From NCBI GenBank assembly GCA_030737835.1, contig CM060847.1, positions 6,972,484-7,036,483 on the forward strand: 64,000 bases of DNA. The letters are read 5' to 3'. Positions 32,689 to 45,264 of the stretch are shown piece by piece (the first letter of the stretch is position 1; each line of letters starts with the position of its first letter). This DNA comes from Acorus gramineus (taxonomy: Eukaryota; Streptophyta; Magnoliopsida; Acorales; Acoraceae). Under the pieces are notes generated by a model that worked only from the letters and a program-made list of their open reading frames with translations, made no database searches and was not told where the DNA came from. The translations under genes and the position numbers were made by a program.

Positions 32689-35600
32689 ATGGACGTCGGA
32701 TCAGGACCGTACAACCCGAGGACCGTCGATGAGGTCTACCGGGACTTCAAGGCCCGCCGGACCGGCTTGATCAAAGCCCTAACCACCGGTTATGTCTCTT
32801 CCCCTCTCTCTCTCTCTCTCTGAAGTTCTTTTTTATGGATTTTGTTTTTCGTTTTTAATTTTGTTTGGTTGGTTTTTGTTGGTGCAGATGTTGAAGAATT
32901 CTATAATCAGTGTGACCCAGGTTAGGGTTTTCTTACTCTGTTTTTGTCAGTTTAAAAAATTTGGACTTCTTTCTGCTTTGTTAATGTTTTTAGAAGCAAA
33001 TGTTTAGTTTCCATCTAATGTGTTCGGAAAGCGTGACAATCCTAGTGTTATTTTTTATATGTGGGAAGGAAATTTTGGTTTATCTATCGTTAGTGGTTGT
33101 TAATTCTTGATTCTTCATGGTGCATATAGAATATTAGTGAAACTGGTACTTTAGTACTTATCGCTTCATTGTATTTGGAATGAATATATTTAGGTTTCTT
33201 TTTTTTTTTGGAAGCTCTCTCGTTTATGTTTTATATGTAACATATGCTAATATACACGAGAGAATAAGAATTCCTTCACATTAACACTTGTATAGCACCA
33301 TGGGTTTACTCCCCATTGGCGCATGTTTGATTCCCACCCTTAACTTACCCAGGTGTCCTAGAGAAACTTTTGAGTGAGTCGGTGCGGCCACCCGAAGGAT
33401 TAGTCGTAGTCTCGAAACGTTTGGGATACCTTTGATAGCAAAAAAAAAAAAAAGCCGCACTTGTATGCATTCCATACATGATGTCCATTGAGATTGTAGA
33501 TTAATGTGGATTTGTTAGCGTGTTTGACCTAATGGACATGGGCAGAATTGATCTGTATATGTTTTTAGTATCTATTTACTATTTAGGGTGTGTGTGCACA
33601 ATATTGGATGAAAAATGAGGGAAAGTGAAGGAATCTGGATTAAGGGAAAGTGATGGAAAGAAAATTGTTTTTCCTTTGACCGGTTTTGTGTTGTTTGTGC
33701 TTGTGGTGGAAAATGATCCTATCACTTTCCTTTACATTCATTCCTAGGGGGAGGTAAGAAAAACTTACCCTACTTATAATTTGATAAAAGAAATAAAGAA
33801 ACATGAAGGAATTTTTTTTCTCTCCTTTTGTTTGGTACAAAAAACCTAGTTTTTGAGTGATCAGAATACTTTACTTTTCCCTTGTTGCATGCACAACCAC
33901 ACACTAGTTGAGTTTTTATGTTGTGTATATTTGAGTGCTTTATGCAAACATACTATATGATTACACTAATAAAGAATTTATGTTAGATGCCTTTATTTTG
34001 AGGTCAAAACTTCATAGTTTGAGTTTTTTGTGACCAGGAACCCCAATATAGTTCGGAAAATTGCAGATGCACATAATCACTTATAAATCATGTGTATCAG
34101 TCATCAAGTAAGCATTGGGTATTCAAACTTGGGGATCCATGGAAAACAAACCCCATGACATATTTTGAGTTTTTTTTTCACATCATCTCCATTTTTGTTT
34201 TGGATTGAATATTTATTCCCTTGTCTTGAGCTATGAATTTTATTTGCAAAATGTTTGGCCATGTTGTGATGAAGATATCTATAGCTCGAAGTTTAATTTT
34301 ATTTTTTTAACTGCCTGTTAATCTCAACATAAGTTCCCCCGACTCTTTTCTTCCATGTAAGTACACAAATTACTTAGTTTTGTTTTTCATGTTTACCGGT
34401 TATCTTGTTGTTAAGTGTATGTTACTAATACTGTAGGATTTATATAGCAAAATATTATTGATGCAAGGTCTCCATGTTCATCTAAAGGAACTATTCAAGA
34501 AGAATTCTCATGTTAAACTTGTTGTACATTGTTATGAGTGAAACAGAGAAGGAAAATCTTTGCCTGTATGGATTGACCAGTGAGCGTTGGGAGGTGACCT
34601 TGCCTGCTGAAGAGGTCCCTCCAGAGATGCCTGAGCCTGCATTAGGCATAAACTTTGCAAGAGATGGAATGCAAGATAAGGACTGGCTGTCTTTGGTTGC
34701 TGTTCACAGTGATGCATGGTTGCTATCTATAGCATTTTATTTTGGTGCTAGATTTGGATTTGACAAGAATGACAGGTGATTTTTAATTGCCAGATTTTGT
34801 ATAAATTTCAATTATTTGTTACGTCAAGCCTACCATAATATATTCTCGTGTTTAGTGGTTTATCCTATGATGCATAGACATTTGTACAATTAACACCGGA
34901 TGCTTATCATATACTCCCTAGAAATGCCGAGTAGCATCATATAATGTTACACCCTATCATCCTGTGCCATCTGTGATATATTTGAAAAAGTACCACATAA
35001 GTCTAGGTGTGATACCATATAAACAAATATGCGTGTGGCAAGTGTGAAGATGTGCTTATATAGTTATTAGTGATTGTATTTATTTATATGTATTTTTCTG
35101 TGGTATCCATATCCATGTTATGAACATATAGAAATGTGATGTCCTACTTCCGCTTCATATCTCTTACTAGTTACTGGTCTGTCTCCATGTCCAAATTTTG
35201 TCATCATAAGTTGCAATTATGCTAAAGAGCTCCATGTTTACAATTCCAGCAGTTGAGAACATATATTTTATTCATAGTGTTTTCTAGCTGTATATTTGGC
35301 ACTTTCTGCTTCTTGTTTTGTAATTTTAATAAGTTATGGAAGATTATTAAATATCATTGTATTATTTGTGTGATATTGTTGGTTGGAGGAATGATAATTA
35401 AAAAGATTTGATAATATGTGGGGATTCTTATATTTGATAATGTTTGTCACTTCAACAAAGAAGTATAATTACTGTATCCTTGTGAAATGTATTTGCATGC
35501 ATGTCTGCATCCTCATCTCTAATAATACCTCTGTTAAAGATAATGATCGCTTGAATTAATTGAGTGTTCATGTTGTTGTGCGTAATTGAGAAACTTGTAT

Positions 35601-37258
35601 GAAGTTAAATTCACAGATCTATCTTGAATCTGCATTGAAATTGTGTAGTGATTTTGTTGTAATTAGGGAAATCGTTTTGAATTTTGGTGTGTTCTAATTA
35701 GGCTTATATGTGATCTGGGTAAGTGAGTTTATTTTCTAATTTTTGCTGACTGTTTCTGATGATTTTTTTTTTTCTGTAATGTGTGGATGAGACTGAAAAA
35801 CGTTTCTTTGTTTTTTGGAATGCTCGGTTGCTTATTTTGTAATGAAGTTTTTATTTATTTATTTATTGAGCAAAGCATCCAAGCATAATATTACGTATCA
35901 TGAGTTTTTTTATATTAATGAGACACTAGATATAGCATCTGAAATGATGATTTAAATCAATTGAGCACTTTTGTAGTTTTTGAAAGTTGGCCTAATACTC
36001 TATTACGTACATACATTAATGCACTACTTTTATGAGTTTTATCCATTGGTTTTAGACAATGCTGTTATTTTGTTTTATATTTGCTGCTATGAAAAATCTT
36101 GGTTTGGCACTACACGGTTCACTTTAAAGCTATGAATGATGTGATATTTTGCTATTTCTATAAAGTTTAAAATTGTTTTAGTTTTTTCAGAGGATTTTCT
36201 TGGGACCTCCATAGCACATTTCTTTTTCTTTGCTTTGTTAAAGGTGGTTATCTTGCTGCAGGAGACGCCTCTTTAATATGATAAATGACCTCCCAACAAT
36301 ATATGAAGTTGTTAGTGGAGGTGCCAAAGCTAGAATCAAGGAGAAGTCTTCAACTCCTAACCATAGCAGTAACAAATCCAAGCCAAACAAAATGGTAAGT
36401 TTAAACACCTACTGTAAATAAGTGATTTATACTTTTAAAAAAATTTCAAACCACTCAACTGAGTCATGGGAGTAATTACGGGCTATTATCATCTTTCTTC
36501 ATGTGGGTTGCACTTGATGGTTACAGCTTCGTCAGTCTTTATTATGAACTGCATTGTTTTAGAATCGTGTGGATTTCTGCAAGAAAATTAGATAAACTAT
36601 TTTTGATGGTGTTGATACAAGTAAGGGAATCATTTTCATTACTCCATTCTCGGATAGATTTTTCATGGAGCTCAAATAGTCATTATTTGTGATATGTTTG
36701 TGAACGTCCACAATTAGTTGAGAAAAGGTTTATTATCACATGTTCTTGTTAAGTTATTCCTGTTATAAGCTCTTGTTATTATTTAACAATGACAAAATGT
36801 TTCCATCATACATGATCCAGCTTCCCTCATGGGGAATAATGTTGTCATTTCAGTCGGTTATTGATTTATCATATATCTTATTTTACAAATTTTTACTCTA
36901 ATGATAAAAATGGACTGATGATTTTCATTGATTGCTGCTGTATTTTCTTTTTTTCGATCCATTTTGAATTGCTGAATCCTAGACTTAACATTCTGAATCA
37001 CAGGCCAAGACTGCAAAGGCGCAGCCAAAGGAAGAAGAGGAAGGTTTGGATGACGATGATGAAGATGAACACGGGGATGCGTTGTGTGGGGCATGTGGAG
37101 AGAACTATGGTTTAGATGAGTTTTGGATTTGCTGCGACATCTGCGAAAAATGGTTCCACGGAAAGTGTGTGAAGATCACCCCTGCAAGGGCTGAGCACAT
37201 CAAGCAGTACAAATGCCCGTCTTGCAGCAACGGCAGCAACAAGAGAACTCGCCCTTGA
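32689..37258 (+). CDS. AL: Alfin-like PHD-finger protein, 5 exons, 249 aa
   Basis: Alfin-like proteins are plant nuclear readers that bind histone H3 trimethylated on Lys4 through a C-terminal PHD finger and help set chromatin state at developmental and stress genes. Exons 32689-32788, 32888-32920, 34547-34775, 36262-36394 and 37004-37258 join in frame with GT-AG introns. The start [20 protein letters not shown] is the family N-terminus. The Alfin domain (about 1-130) has KENLCLYGL and the highly conserved run [21 protein letters not shown] variable Ser/Lys- and Asp/Glu-rich linker follows (about 135-190). The PHD finger spans C193-C239 ([29 protein letters not shown]) with W206 in the methyl-lysine cage position. 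Length is normal for the family. Introns 2 and 3 are 1.6 and 1.5 kb; a SINE sits in intron 2. Confidence 0.96.
33294..33457 (+). mobile_element. SINE in an Alfin-like intron
   Basis: A 164-bp insertion flanked by CACTTGTAT (33285-33293 and 33458-33466). It ends in an A14 run (33440-33453) followed by GCCG. TGTTTGATTCCC near its start resembles a tRNA-type B box. Poly-A tail, 9-bp target duplication and a pol III-like head together indicate a tRNA-derived SINE. Confidence 0.75.
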
Positions 37259-38196
37259 CCGTCGCAGGCCTCACTCAGCTAACGTGTCTGGTTCAAATTT
37301 TATATCGGGATTTTCGCCAGTTCATCAGAATGGTAGTGCAGGCTTTAGGCGTTGCAAATATGAGGAATGATTTGGTTTTCTAATGAATTGCTTTTTAAAA
37401 CGTTTACATCAATTCCACTAGGTGTACAAGGATATTTGATTTAATTTTTAAGACAATGTTCTTTATTTGCCATGGGGGTGGGAAAGAGGGGGATTAAAAC
37501 AACCTCCCATTAGGTTGTAATCCCACTCTGAAAAAAAAAAAAATTTAGAGTAGAATTGTATGGTGGAGGTCCCCGCTCTCACCCTCTTTCACCTCTATGC
37601 CTTTTCATCCCAAAAAAAAATAATTTTTGGGGTGGATTGTAAAATAGATGATTAGGTGAAAATAATTAACCAGGAAGTTTTATCACCATCAAATGGAATT
37701 ATCTTATGTATACAAGTATAGTCACTTCAATATACCCTGACAAAGTTATGCACTACTCATACAACATTGTAATCCCCATCACATTATTGTCTAGTCAATG
37801 TTACATCATATACAGCGTCTGGCCCCCCTTTTTTCTTATCATCATACTTCCTTAAAAAGGTTCGATGACTCCCTGGAGACCAAAAAAAAAAAAAAAAAGT
37901 TTTTGTCTGAATAAAATTTGATATTTTTTTCTCAAGAAAACTAGTACAAGTTTTGATAATAATTTTAAAATAAATAATTTCAAATTATTTGTCTAACATC
38001 TTTATTAAATCAAAAGATTTACATATTAAATTAATTTTTTATATTTTATAAATTTTATTTACATTCTCATTCTTCATTATCAACTAAACAATAAAAACTT
38101 TATTATTATATTTCATAATGAAAATAATTAAAAATGGCTTATCTACACCAAATATACAGCACATGATGCTTCTGAATAATTGAGGTGGGTATAACT
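37259..38196. other. 3' UTR of the Alfin-like gene and intergenic DNA
   Basis: Following the stop, about 200 bases look like 3' UTR. Beyond it are A-runs (37531-37543, 37886-37900) and AT-rich DNA. No other gene is seen. Confidence 0.45.
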
Positions 38197-38621
38197 GGAG
38201 GTGTAAAACAAACATTGTCGTGCTGATCCGTTAATTTTTACGGAGTGTGTCATGTCTATCCCACAAAGTCCAAGAGATCAGCCCATGATTTTTAAAAATA
38301 TAGATTTTTAAATTTTTAAAATTGTAAACTTTACTTTTCTTAATATTATACGCGTAAAAATCATATAAATGTGTTACATATACATATATGCACACAAAAA
38401 CATCATATATGCTTGATAAAACAATGAAATAAGATACTTATTCAACATATTATATGCTCTAGTCTACTGTGAATTATCGTGCCGCACCGTGCCTATCGTG
38501 TCGTGCTCATTACTCATTAACGTGCCGTGTAAAAAAAAAACCCATAAACGTGTCATAAGACTGACCTGGCACAGCCCATAAACGTTAAAACCGTGCTGGC
38601 ATGTCTCATTTTACACCTGTA
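38197..38621. mobile_element. small non-autonomous hAT-like element
   Basis: The ends GGAGGTGTAAAAC and (reversed right end) TACAGGTGTAAAAT are inverted. Flanking GTATAACT (38189-38196) and GTATAACA (38622-38629) are a near-perfect 8-bp target duplication. The right half is rich in GTGC/GCAC blocks (CGTGCCGCACCGTGCC) typical of subterminal repeats. Length is 425 bp, with no coding sequence. Confidence 0.65.
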
Positions 38622-40415
38622 GTATAACAATCCATACAACTGAGGAAGCATGATTAAATAAATCATTCTAATTGATTAAAAAATATATTTGTGCAAGAGA
38701 ATTTTTTGGATAAAACGTTATTAGATAGAAAGAACTATGCCCAATTACAAAGCGAAAATAAGTAAAATGATAGGATGAGGATGAATCCCTGTAGAGGAGT
38801 TCTCTAAAGAATTTAGCCAACCACCAAAAACCAACTAATCCCCAACCAAAAGTTGAGACCCCACGAGCTCGAGCGCCAATGCTCCGGCACACTGATACCA
38901 ATTGGTTCCTAAACTCCTATAAATAGTAACATGGTTCCTAAACTCCCTAGGCTCCAATTGGTCCCAATTGTCAAATAGATTTTACTTTTGCAAAATCAAA
39001 TAAGGTTCCAAACATCTATTCTTGACTTTCAACTTTTGGTTACATATTTTGATTTTTATGTTCTAAAACATCAATAAAGCAGCTTTTACGAAAACCGGTT
39101 GGGCCTATGAACCTATTCAGTTGTTTCCCATGATGCTATAGAAGGTGAATGCTCTCCAAGGAAATCCTTAACCCAATCATGGAGAGAGGCTGTAATGAAA
39201 GATTGGGGGAAAAATGATCCTCCACTACCAATTGCACAAGGGTTTTCTTAATCCTTCAGAGATCGTGGAATTGTAACGAACCTATGAATCAGAAGTAAGA
39301 ATTATTAAGATCTCAAACAAGGTTCTGTTGAGTACTTGAGTGCATAGGGGGATATTCTACTCAACTGATAAGCAAGGCTGTATAATTAATATTAAACATA
39401 CTTAAAGGTCACAGGCCTTCCATTTCTATATCCTTGCTTCTTTTCTAATTTTCTTCACATAGGTAGAGTTTTTCCCAACTTAATCACGACTTTTAATTTC
39501 TTCATGTATCCTAATCTTCAGTCATCCACAAATCAAAAGAGGCAGAAATAGAATCCTTTCAGGTTCTCAAATGAAGTTTTCCGTGATAAAGAAAATATTC
39601 CATCAATTTTTTTATAGGTGAAAATAATTTCGGGGATGTCAGTTTCACCGGTCATCCACCAGCAACTCACCAACCCAATTGATGGACCCAGGAAAATATA
39701 CCCAATTCCACCAATATAACCAAACATATTGACACCATAACCACAATCAAACTCAACTTCAGACCAGAGAGGAAAGATAAGATCAAGAGAAACATATGTT
39801 AATATGGAAAATGCTAACCAAGAATATTTAAACTAAAAGAAACCAAAATGACAACAATGCAACAATCAGTGATTGATTCATAAAAAAGACTACTCATAAT
39901 ATCTTGTCTAGGGATCTGGAAATGATATGCTTCTCCTGTTCTGAAAATATCTTAGACATCTAATGCTATCTAACAATCAGAAGACACACATATCAGTATG
40001 TGATACACACACTATCTCAGTAATTGTCCAAGTCACTTAAGTTCAATGCCTTCTGTGATATCATGGAGAGGAGCTTTAGGCTAAAACAGCAATCATAAAA
40101 AAAAAATTCTGCTTTAACATAGCATTTAATCTCTTGCTCAAACTCAAATGAAAGAGGGTGAAATTTCGTAACAACAGATCATGTAAGACAAGCCACAAAT
40201 AACAAAATGCGCATTGCGAGAACGCAAAATTCAGATGATCATGTCTCCGCAATATATCAATGGAGAAGCAACATGTTCATCATAATACAATATTTAATCA
40301 AATGCATTATTCATAAATAACCCTACAAACTAGGAAGGCCAACCCAAAACCCCTAATGCATTAAAAGCAACAACAATCGCAGAAAAAAAACTTACCCTCC
40401 ATTGGTGCTCCCCAA
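38622..40415. other. intergenic DNA downstream of 6PGDH
   Basis: AT-rich. A short direct repeat of TTGGTTCCTAAACTCC occurs around 38904-38951. The part adjoining 40416 is the 3' UTR of the minus-strand gene. No other coding evidence. Confidence 0.4.
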
Positions 40416-41903
40416 TCAATTAAACACCCCGACCCGTCCTCCCTTTCTCGCGAGCTTGGTCCACTCGGTATGGAAAGACCCAGAGCGATCGACCCGTTCG
40501 TACGTGTGGGCCCCAAACAGGTCCCTCTGCGCCTGCACAAGGTTGGCCGGAAGCCTCGCCCGCCTGTACGTATCAAAGTACGCGAGGCTCGCGGACATGG
40601 CAGGGCAACCGATCCCGGATGCCACCGCTGCCCCCACAACCCTCCTCCACGCTGCCTGCCTCGCGCCCATCTCCCTCGCGAACTCGTTGTCCACCAAAAG
40701 ACTTGCAAGCGCCCCATCGCGATCATACGCATTCTTGATCCTCCCCAAGAATGCCGCCCGTATAATGCACCCACCCTTCCAAATCCTCGCGAGCTCACCC
40801 AAATCAAGGTTCCACCCCTTCTCATTGCTCTTCGCGCGGAGCAAGTTCATCCCCTGAGCATAACTGCATATCTTCGATGCATAGAGCGCCTGTCGCACAT
40901 CGTCGACTAGGCGCTTCTTGTCAACGGACCCAAGCTTCGGCCCGCTGACGCCGACGCTCTCAAACACGCTCGAAGCGGCCTCTCGTTCTTCCTTAAGCCC
41001 GCTGAGGTACCGCGAGTCGAGCGCGGCGGCGATCGTGGGCGCGGCGATGGACAGCTCCGCGGCCTGTTGGACCGTCCATTTCCCGGTCCCCTTCATCCCG
41101 GTCTTGTCCAAGATCTTGTCGACGAGATCCCCCTCGGCGAGCTCGTCCTTCACTTTGAATATGTCCGCGGTGATCTCGACGAGGAAGCTTTCGAGCTCGC
41201 CGGAGTTCCACTGATCGAACGTCTCCGCCAGCTCGGCGTTGGAGAGCCCTCCGATCGTCTTGAGGACGTCGTACGCCTCCGCGATCAGCTGCATGTCGCC
41301 GTACTCGATCCCGTTGTGGACCATCTTCACGAAGTTCCCCGACCCGCCCGAGCCGACGTAGGTGACGCACGGCCCGTCGTCGACCTGGGCCGCGACGCGG
41401 CGGACGATGTCCTCGACGTTGTTGTACGCGTCGCGGGACCCGCCGGGCATGAGCGAGGGCCCATTGCGCGCGCCGTCCTCGCCGCCGGAGACGCCCATGC
41501 CGAGGTAGAGGAGCCCCCGCGCGGATGCCTCGGAGATCCGGCGCTCGGTGTTCTCGTACCACTCGTTGCCGCCGTCGATGATGGAGTCGCCGGGGTCCAT
41601 GAATTCGGAAAGGGCGGCGATGGTCTGATCGACGGGGGAGCCGGCCTTGACGAGGATGATGATGGATCTGGGGCGCTGGATGGAGAGCACGAAGTCGCGG
41701 GGGGTGTAGGTGGCGGTGAGAGGCGGGGCGAGGCCTTCGGAGGTGGCGCGGGAGAGGGTCTCGTCGGTCTTGGAGGAGGAGCGGTTGTAGACGGAGATGG
41801 GGAAGCCCTTCTCGGCGATGTTCAGGGCAAGGTTCTGGCCCATCACGGCGAGCCCGGCGAGGCCGATCCGGGAGAGGTTAGCCGCCGCGGTAGCTGTTTC
41901 CAT
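40416..41903 (-). CDS. 6PGDH: 6-phosphogluconate dehydrogenase, decarboxylating (NADP), intronless, 495 aa
   Basis: The enzyme oxidises 6-phosphogluconate to ribulose 5-phosphate and CO2 with NADP, the third step of the oxidative pentose phosphate pathway. The Rossmann fold with GLAGLAVMGQNLALN lies at 14-28, and N40-R41 follow for the NADP 2'-phosphate. The substrate loop GMGVSGGEDGARNGPSLMPG spans 135-154. Catalytic K193 and E200 are in NFVKMVHNGIEYGD, the family signature DKTGMKGTGKW is around 266-276, and the C-terminal tail closes over the active site. The chain starts at the Rossmann fold without a transit peptide and ends GVFN without a peroxisomal SKL-like signal, so a cytosolic form is most likely; a weak N-terminal plastid signal cannot be excluded. 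Intronless structure and high GC agree with known plant 6PGDH genes. The mRNA leader begins in the poly-A/T-rich DNA around 41990-42080. Confidence 0.96.
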   Translation of the reverse strand: METATAAANLSRIGLAGLAVMGQNLALNIAEKGFPISVYNRSSSKTDETLSRATSEGLAPPLTATYTPRDFVLSIQRPRSIIILVKAGSPVDQTIAALSEFMDPGDSIIDGGNEWYENTERRISEASARGLLYLGMGVSGGEDGARNGPSLMPGGSRDAYNNVEDIVRRVAAQVDDGPCVTYVGSGGSGNFVKMVHNGIEYGDMQLIAEAYDVLKTIGGLSNAELAETFDQWNSGELESFLVEITADIFKVKDELAEGDLVDKILDKTGMKGTGKWTVQQAAELSIAAPTIAAALDSRYLSGLKEEREAASSVFESVGVSGPKLGSVDKKRLVDDVRQALYASKICSYAQGMNLLRAKSNEKGWNLDLGELARIWKGGCIIRAAFLGRIKNAYDRDGALASLLVDNEFAREMGARQAAWRRVVGAAVASGIGCPAMSASLAYFDTYRRARLPANLVQAQRDLFGAHTYERVDRSGSFHTEWTKLARKGGRVGVFN

Positions 41904-42083
41904 GGCGGAGGAAAATTAGGGTTAGGGTTTTGAGGGGTTGATTGGGATTTTTTTTTGGTTTGGAGAGGAGGTTTTTTAATGGAGGTTGTGATGGGTTGAC
42001 GGACTCATCGAGGGGACGAAAGGGCAACAGAAAAGACAGACAGGAGACGTGAAAGGCCTTTTTTTTTTTTTTTTTTTTTTTTT

Positions 42084-44214
42084 GGGTTAAATGCATGTAA
42101 ACCCTTGGAGTTAGCTTATATTAAAAAAAAAACTGTCATTTATATGAATATCCACATAACCCCTTGAAGTAGTTGATTAATACAAACACACTCCTACCGT
42201 TATCTTGTTAAATAACTACGGTGATTAAATTAACCTAACGTAATAAAATGATCAATATACCACTCCCTTACTCCTTCCTCCACAAATCCTGTCTCTGCAG
42301 CCTCATCTTCTCCTTCTTGCGTCACGTTCTTGAAAATGTCATTAACATTGTCGGATCTTACCTCCCCGACCGTCCCCTCCCATCATTGTCAGCAACGACG
42401 TTGTCCGCCTCTGATCTATCCCCCTCAGTCAGGGGCGGAGTCAGAAATTAGAGAAGGGGGGGGGGGGGGGGGGCTAGAGGGCGAATAGATGAGTAAGAAA
42501 AAAAATAGATATATGATAAGTTAAAACGAAATTATGATAATTAGATAATGATAGAGTCCTTCAAATAATGACAATCAATTCGAATTAAAAGTTATTTTTT
42601 TTTACTTATTTTCTATATTTAGTGATAAAAAAATCATTTATATAAGATCTAAATTTTTTTTTGAAATCTCATTACTCCCATCATGAAAAAAAAAAACTGA
42701 ACTTTCAAAAATTAAAAATATAAATTTGAAGAAAATAATTGATCACAAAAATAAATAAAAATATAATTTAAGTTTATATTTTGAAAAGATTTTTTCAAAT
42801 CCAACTTTCAAAAAATCTAAGAGACTCAATATAGTAATGATGAAAAATCAAAATAAAAAAAAAATTACTAAACCATCCAAATAAGTGATTTTTCAAAACT
42901 TCAAAATCAAACACTGGTATTCTTGTGAAAACAAAGTTTATCAATTTTTTTTTCTTTCAGAAAACACCGACGACTCCAATAATGGGCACTAATACACTCA
43001 GTCCATTTTATAACTTATTTGTATTTTTCATATCTAATGCAGTATATAAATTTGGTTAACGCAATATATATTCCACTATCTTCCTATACGATATTACAAA
43101 AATATAAATAAATTATATGCATTTATTTCATATGAACATGTATATTATTTCTATAAAAGATTAATATACTTTATTATATGAGTATACATTTAAAAAAAAT
43201 CAAATGTATGCATACTAATGGAGATGCAAATGGGACTGCTTGTAACATTTTTCAATTTCAAACCCACTCATTTCAATTAATATTTTTTACATATACCGCG
43301 GAAAAAATAACATTTTATCAAAATAACCCTAGTGAATTATTATTTTCAGCAATACCCCTCTTATGAATGGTATTGCTACAAAATTTAAAATTTTTTATAT
43401 TGTGCAAAAATACCCCTTAAAAAAGCATTGATATAAAATTTAAATGGATGGGAATAAATTTTCAAAGGGGAGTATTTGATAATATATGGTTTTTTGAGGG
43501 TTTATATGCAAAAAACCCTTTCAATTGCCCACTAATGACCTATGTTGATGGGGGTATATGACAATATAAGGTTTTTTTAGGGTTTATATGCAAAAAAAAC
43601 ATTTCAATAACCCATGTTCACCTATGTTAATGCGCGGCGTGGGAGGGCCCGAGCTGGCCCCAGGCCGCCCCCCCCTTGGCTCCGCCCCTGTCCTCAACCC
43701 CTCTCGCACGACTGCGCCATTGTTCGACCATGACAACAATCGGTTTATATAAATCAAGGGTAGAAGAAGAAGATCAAATGAGGTTTATATAACCAACCAT
43801 GGCAACGATCACAAAAATGACAGCCATGAAAAAGAAGAAGAATAGGTCCTTTTGTATTTTTTATATAAAGTAGGGGGTTATATGAATGTGTGAAATCAGA
43901 AAGTGAGTCATTTTGGATTTATGGCACAAATCAAGGGGTTATATGAATATTTTATTACTTTCACATAACAAGGGTATTTTCGTCATAAATTTGGGTTCTT
44001 TTGAATTTATGAAACAAATCAGGAGGTTATATGAATATGCAAATTAACCGTCGATGGAATATTATAGTAATATTCTCTTTTTTCTAATGGAAAGTTAACC
44101 AAAGGGTTAAATACTTAACCATGTCAACTTTGAGAGGGTTATATGGATATTTTCAAAAATGAGGGTTTTTTTAGGATATACGATAACTTTCAAGGGGTTA
44201 TATGCACGTAACCC
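42084..44214. mobile_element. outer element of a transposon nest, ~95-bp inverted ends
   Basis: Left end GGGTTAAATGCATGTAAACC at 42084 and the reverse complement of the right end (GGGTTACGTGCATATAACCC) begin an inverted repeat that continues past ATATCCACATAACCCCTTGA. The interior is split by a hAT-like element at 42430-43690. Outside the insertion it contains a C/T-rich, GC-moderate stretch (42250-42429 and 43691-43830) with a (GAA)n run. It is related in style to the foldback element at 2326-2760. Confidence 0.6.
42430..43690. mobile_element. hAT-like element nested in the 42084-44214 element
   Basis: Starts CAGGGGCGGAGTCAGAAATT and ends TTGGCTCCGCCCCTG, inverted ends of the widespread plant CAGGGGCGGAGCCA type. 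Flanks CCCTCAGT and TCCTCAAC share CCTCA, possibly a decayed 8-bp duplication. A G18 run (42456-42473) follows the left end and a C8 run precedes the right end. The interior contains a family A-like stretch (42990-43260) and no transposase. Confidence 0.7.
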
Positions 44215-45264
44215 TTTTTGTTTTTATTTTTCGTTTTTGGGGCGTCTGTGATTGGTGAGGTAGTTTAGTTTAAATGATTCGCGAATCATGTGTTTTTAAG
44301 GAGTTCGAATGGCCACGCTTTCCCCAACCACCACGAAAGGCCGATTTTAGACAGTTCGTAACGCAAAATGGGATCTCACGTGAAATTTGGTGTAAACGTA
44401 CACTTAAAAAAATAGAACTTCGATAATTAACATAATTTCATGGGCAGTTAATATAACTTATTCAAGGTTTTATACATCCCAATTTATGATTTCATGATAA
44501 CATAATACATAATTTATTATTATGCCAGATAAAACAAGAAAACATGTCGACAAAACCCCATTATCAATCCAAAACATTTTTCATCCTTTTTTTTATTTTG
44601 TATAAGAGTAATAATACATGTACTATAAAATTTATTTACTTAAACTCATTTTTAGAAAATAAAAAAATTTAATAAGATATACCACGTTACAGTGACTAAC
44701 GAGACATAAAACCATAAAATTATCTGGATGTAAGAGTGCTTATAAAACCAACCTAGAAAACAGGACCACCCCAAGAAACATTTCACGAACTACCAATATA
44801 TTTTTCTCATAATAAATCATGGCATTGCCCAAAGTTTACTTTTGTTTCTCTTTCTCTTACCCCTCTTCAAGACATTGTCCGTTTTGAAAACCATTGTGAA
44901 ATTGAATTGTCCAAAGTTTACTATATAAAAAAAAAATCATGGCATTAGTCGATGGGAAAGTATCATCCATGGGTCACTCATGTAATATAACAATATCTAC
45001 AAACTTTGGTCACTCATGCAATATAACTATGTTCACAAACTTTGATGTCAGCTCTGGTTAATAGATTTTAGTCAAATTTTGCTTGTCCAGGAACACTCGT
45101 GTCTACAAAGAATGGTGATGCATCTTCCCCGCAAAAATGAGAGGACTTTCGTTGGCAAGGAAAGCCTTGCAAAAATGCCCGAACTGCCACAATTTAGAAT
45201 CAAATAGTAGGGTTGGGTAGGGAAATGGATTCCCCCAATTGCTTCTGCTCAGTCATGACATACA
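44215..45264. other. intergenic DNA and 3' UTR of the WAV2-like gene
   Basis: AT-rich DNA. A 36-bp tandem repeat lies at 44972-45043. The last 150-200 bases before 45265 are probably the minus-strand 3' UTR. Confidence 0.4.
44972..45043. repeat. two-unit tandem repeat, period 36 bp
   Basis: Two adjacent copies of GGTCACTCATG(T/C)AATATAAC... ending in ACAAACTTT, differing at a few positions. Confidence 0.75.

Noticed and set aside
40361-41933. Frames of 140-290 codons overlapping the 6PGDH gene
   Set aside because: GC-rich shadow frames with no recognisable motif. The 495-aa minus-strand frame explains the region.
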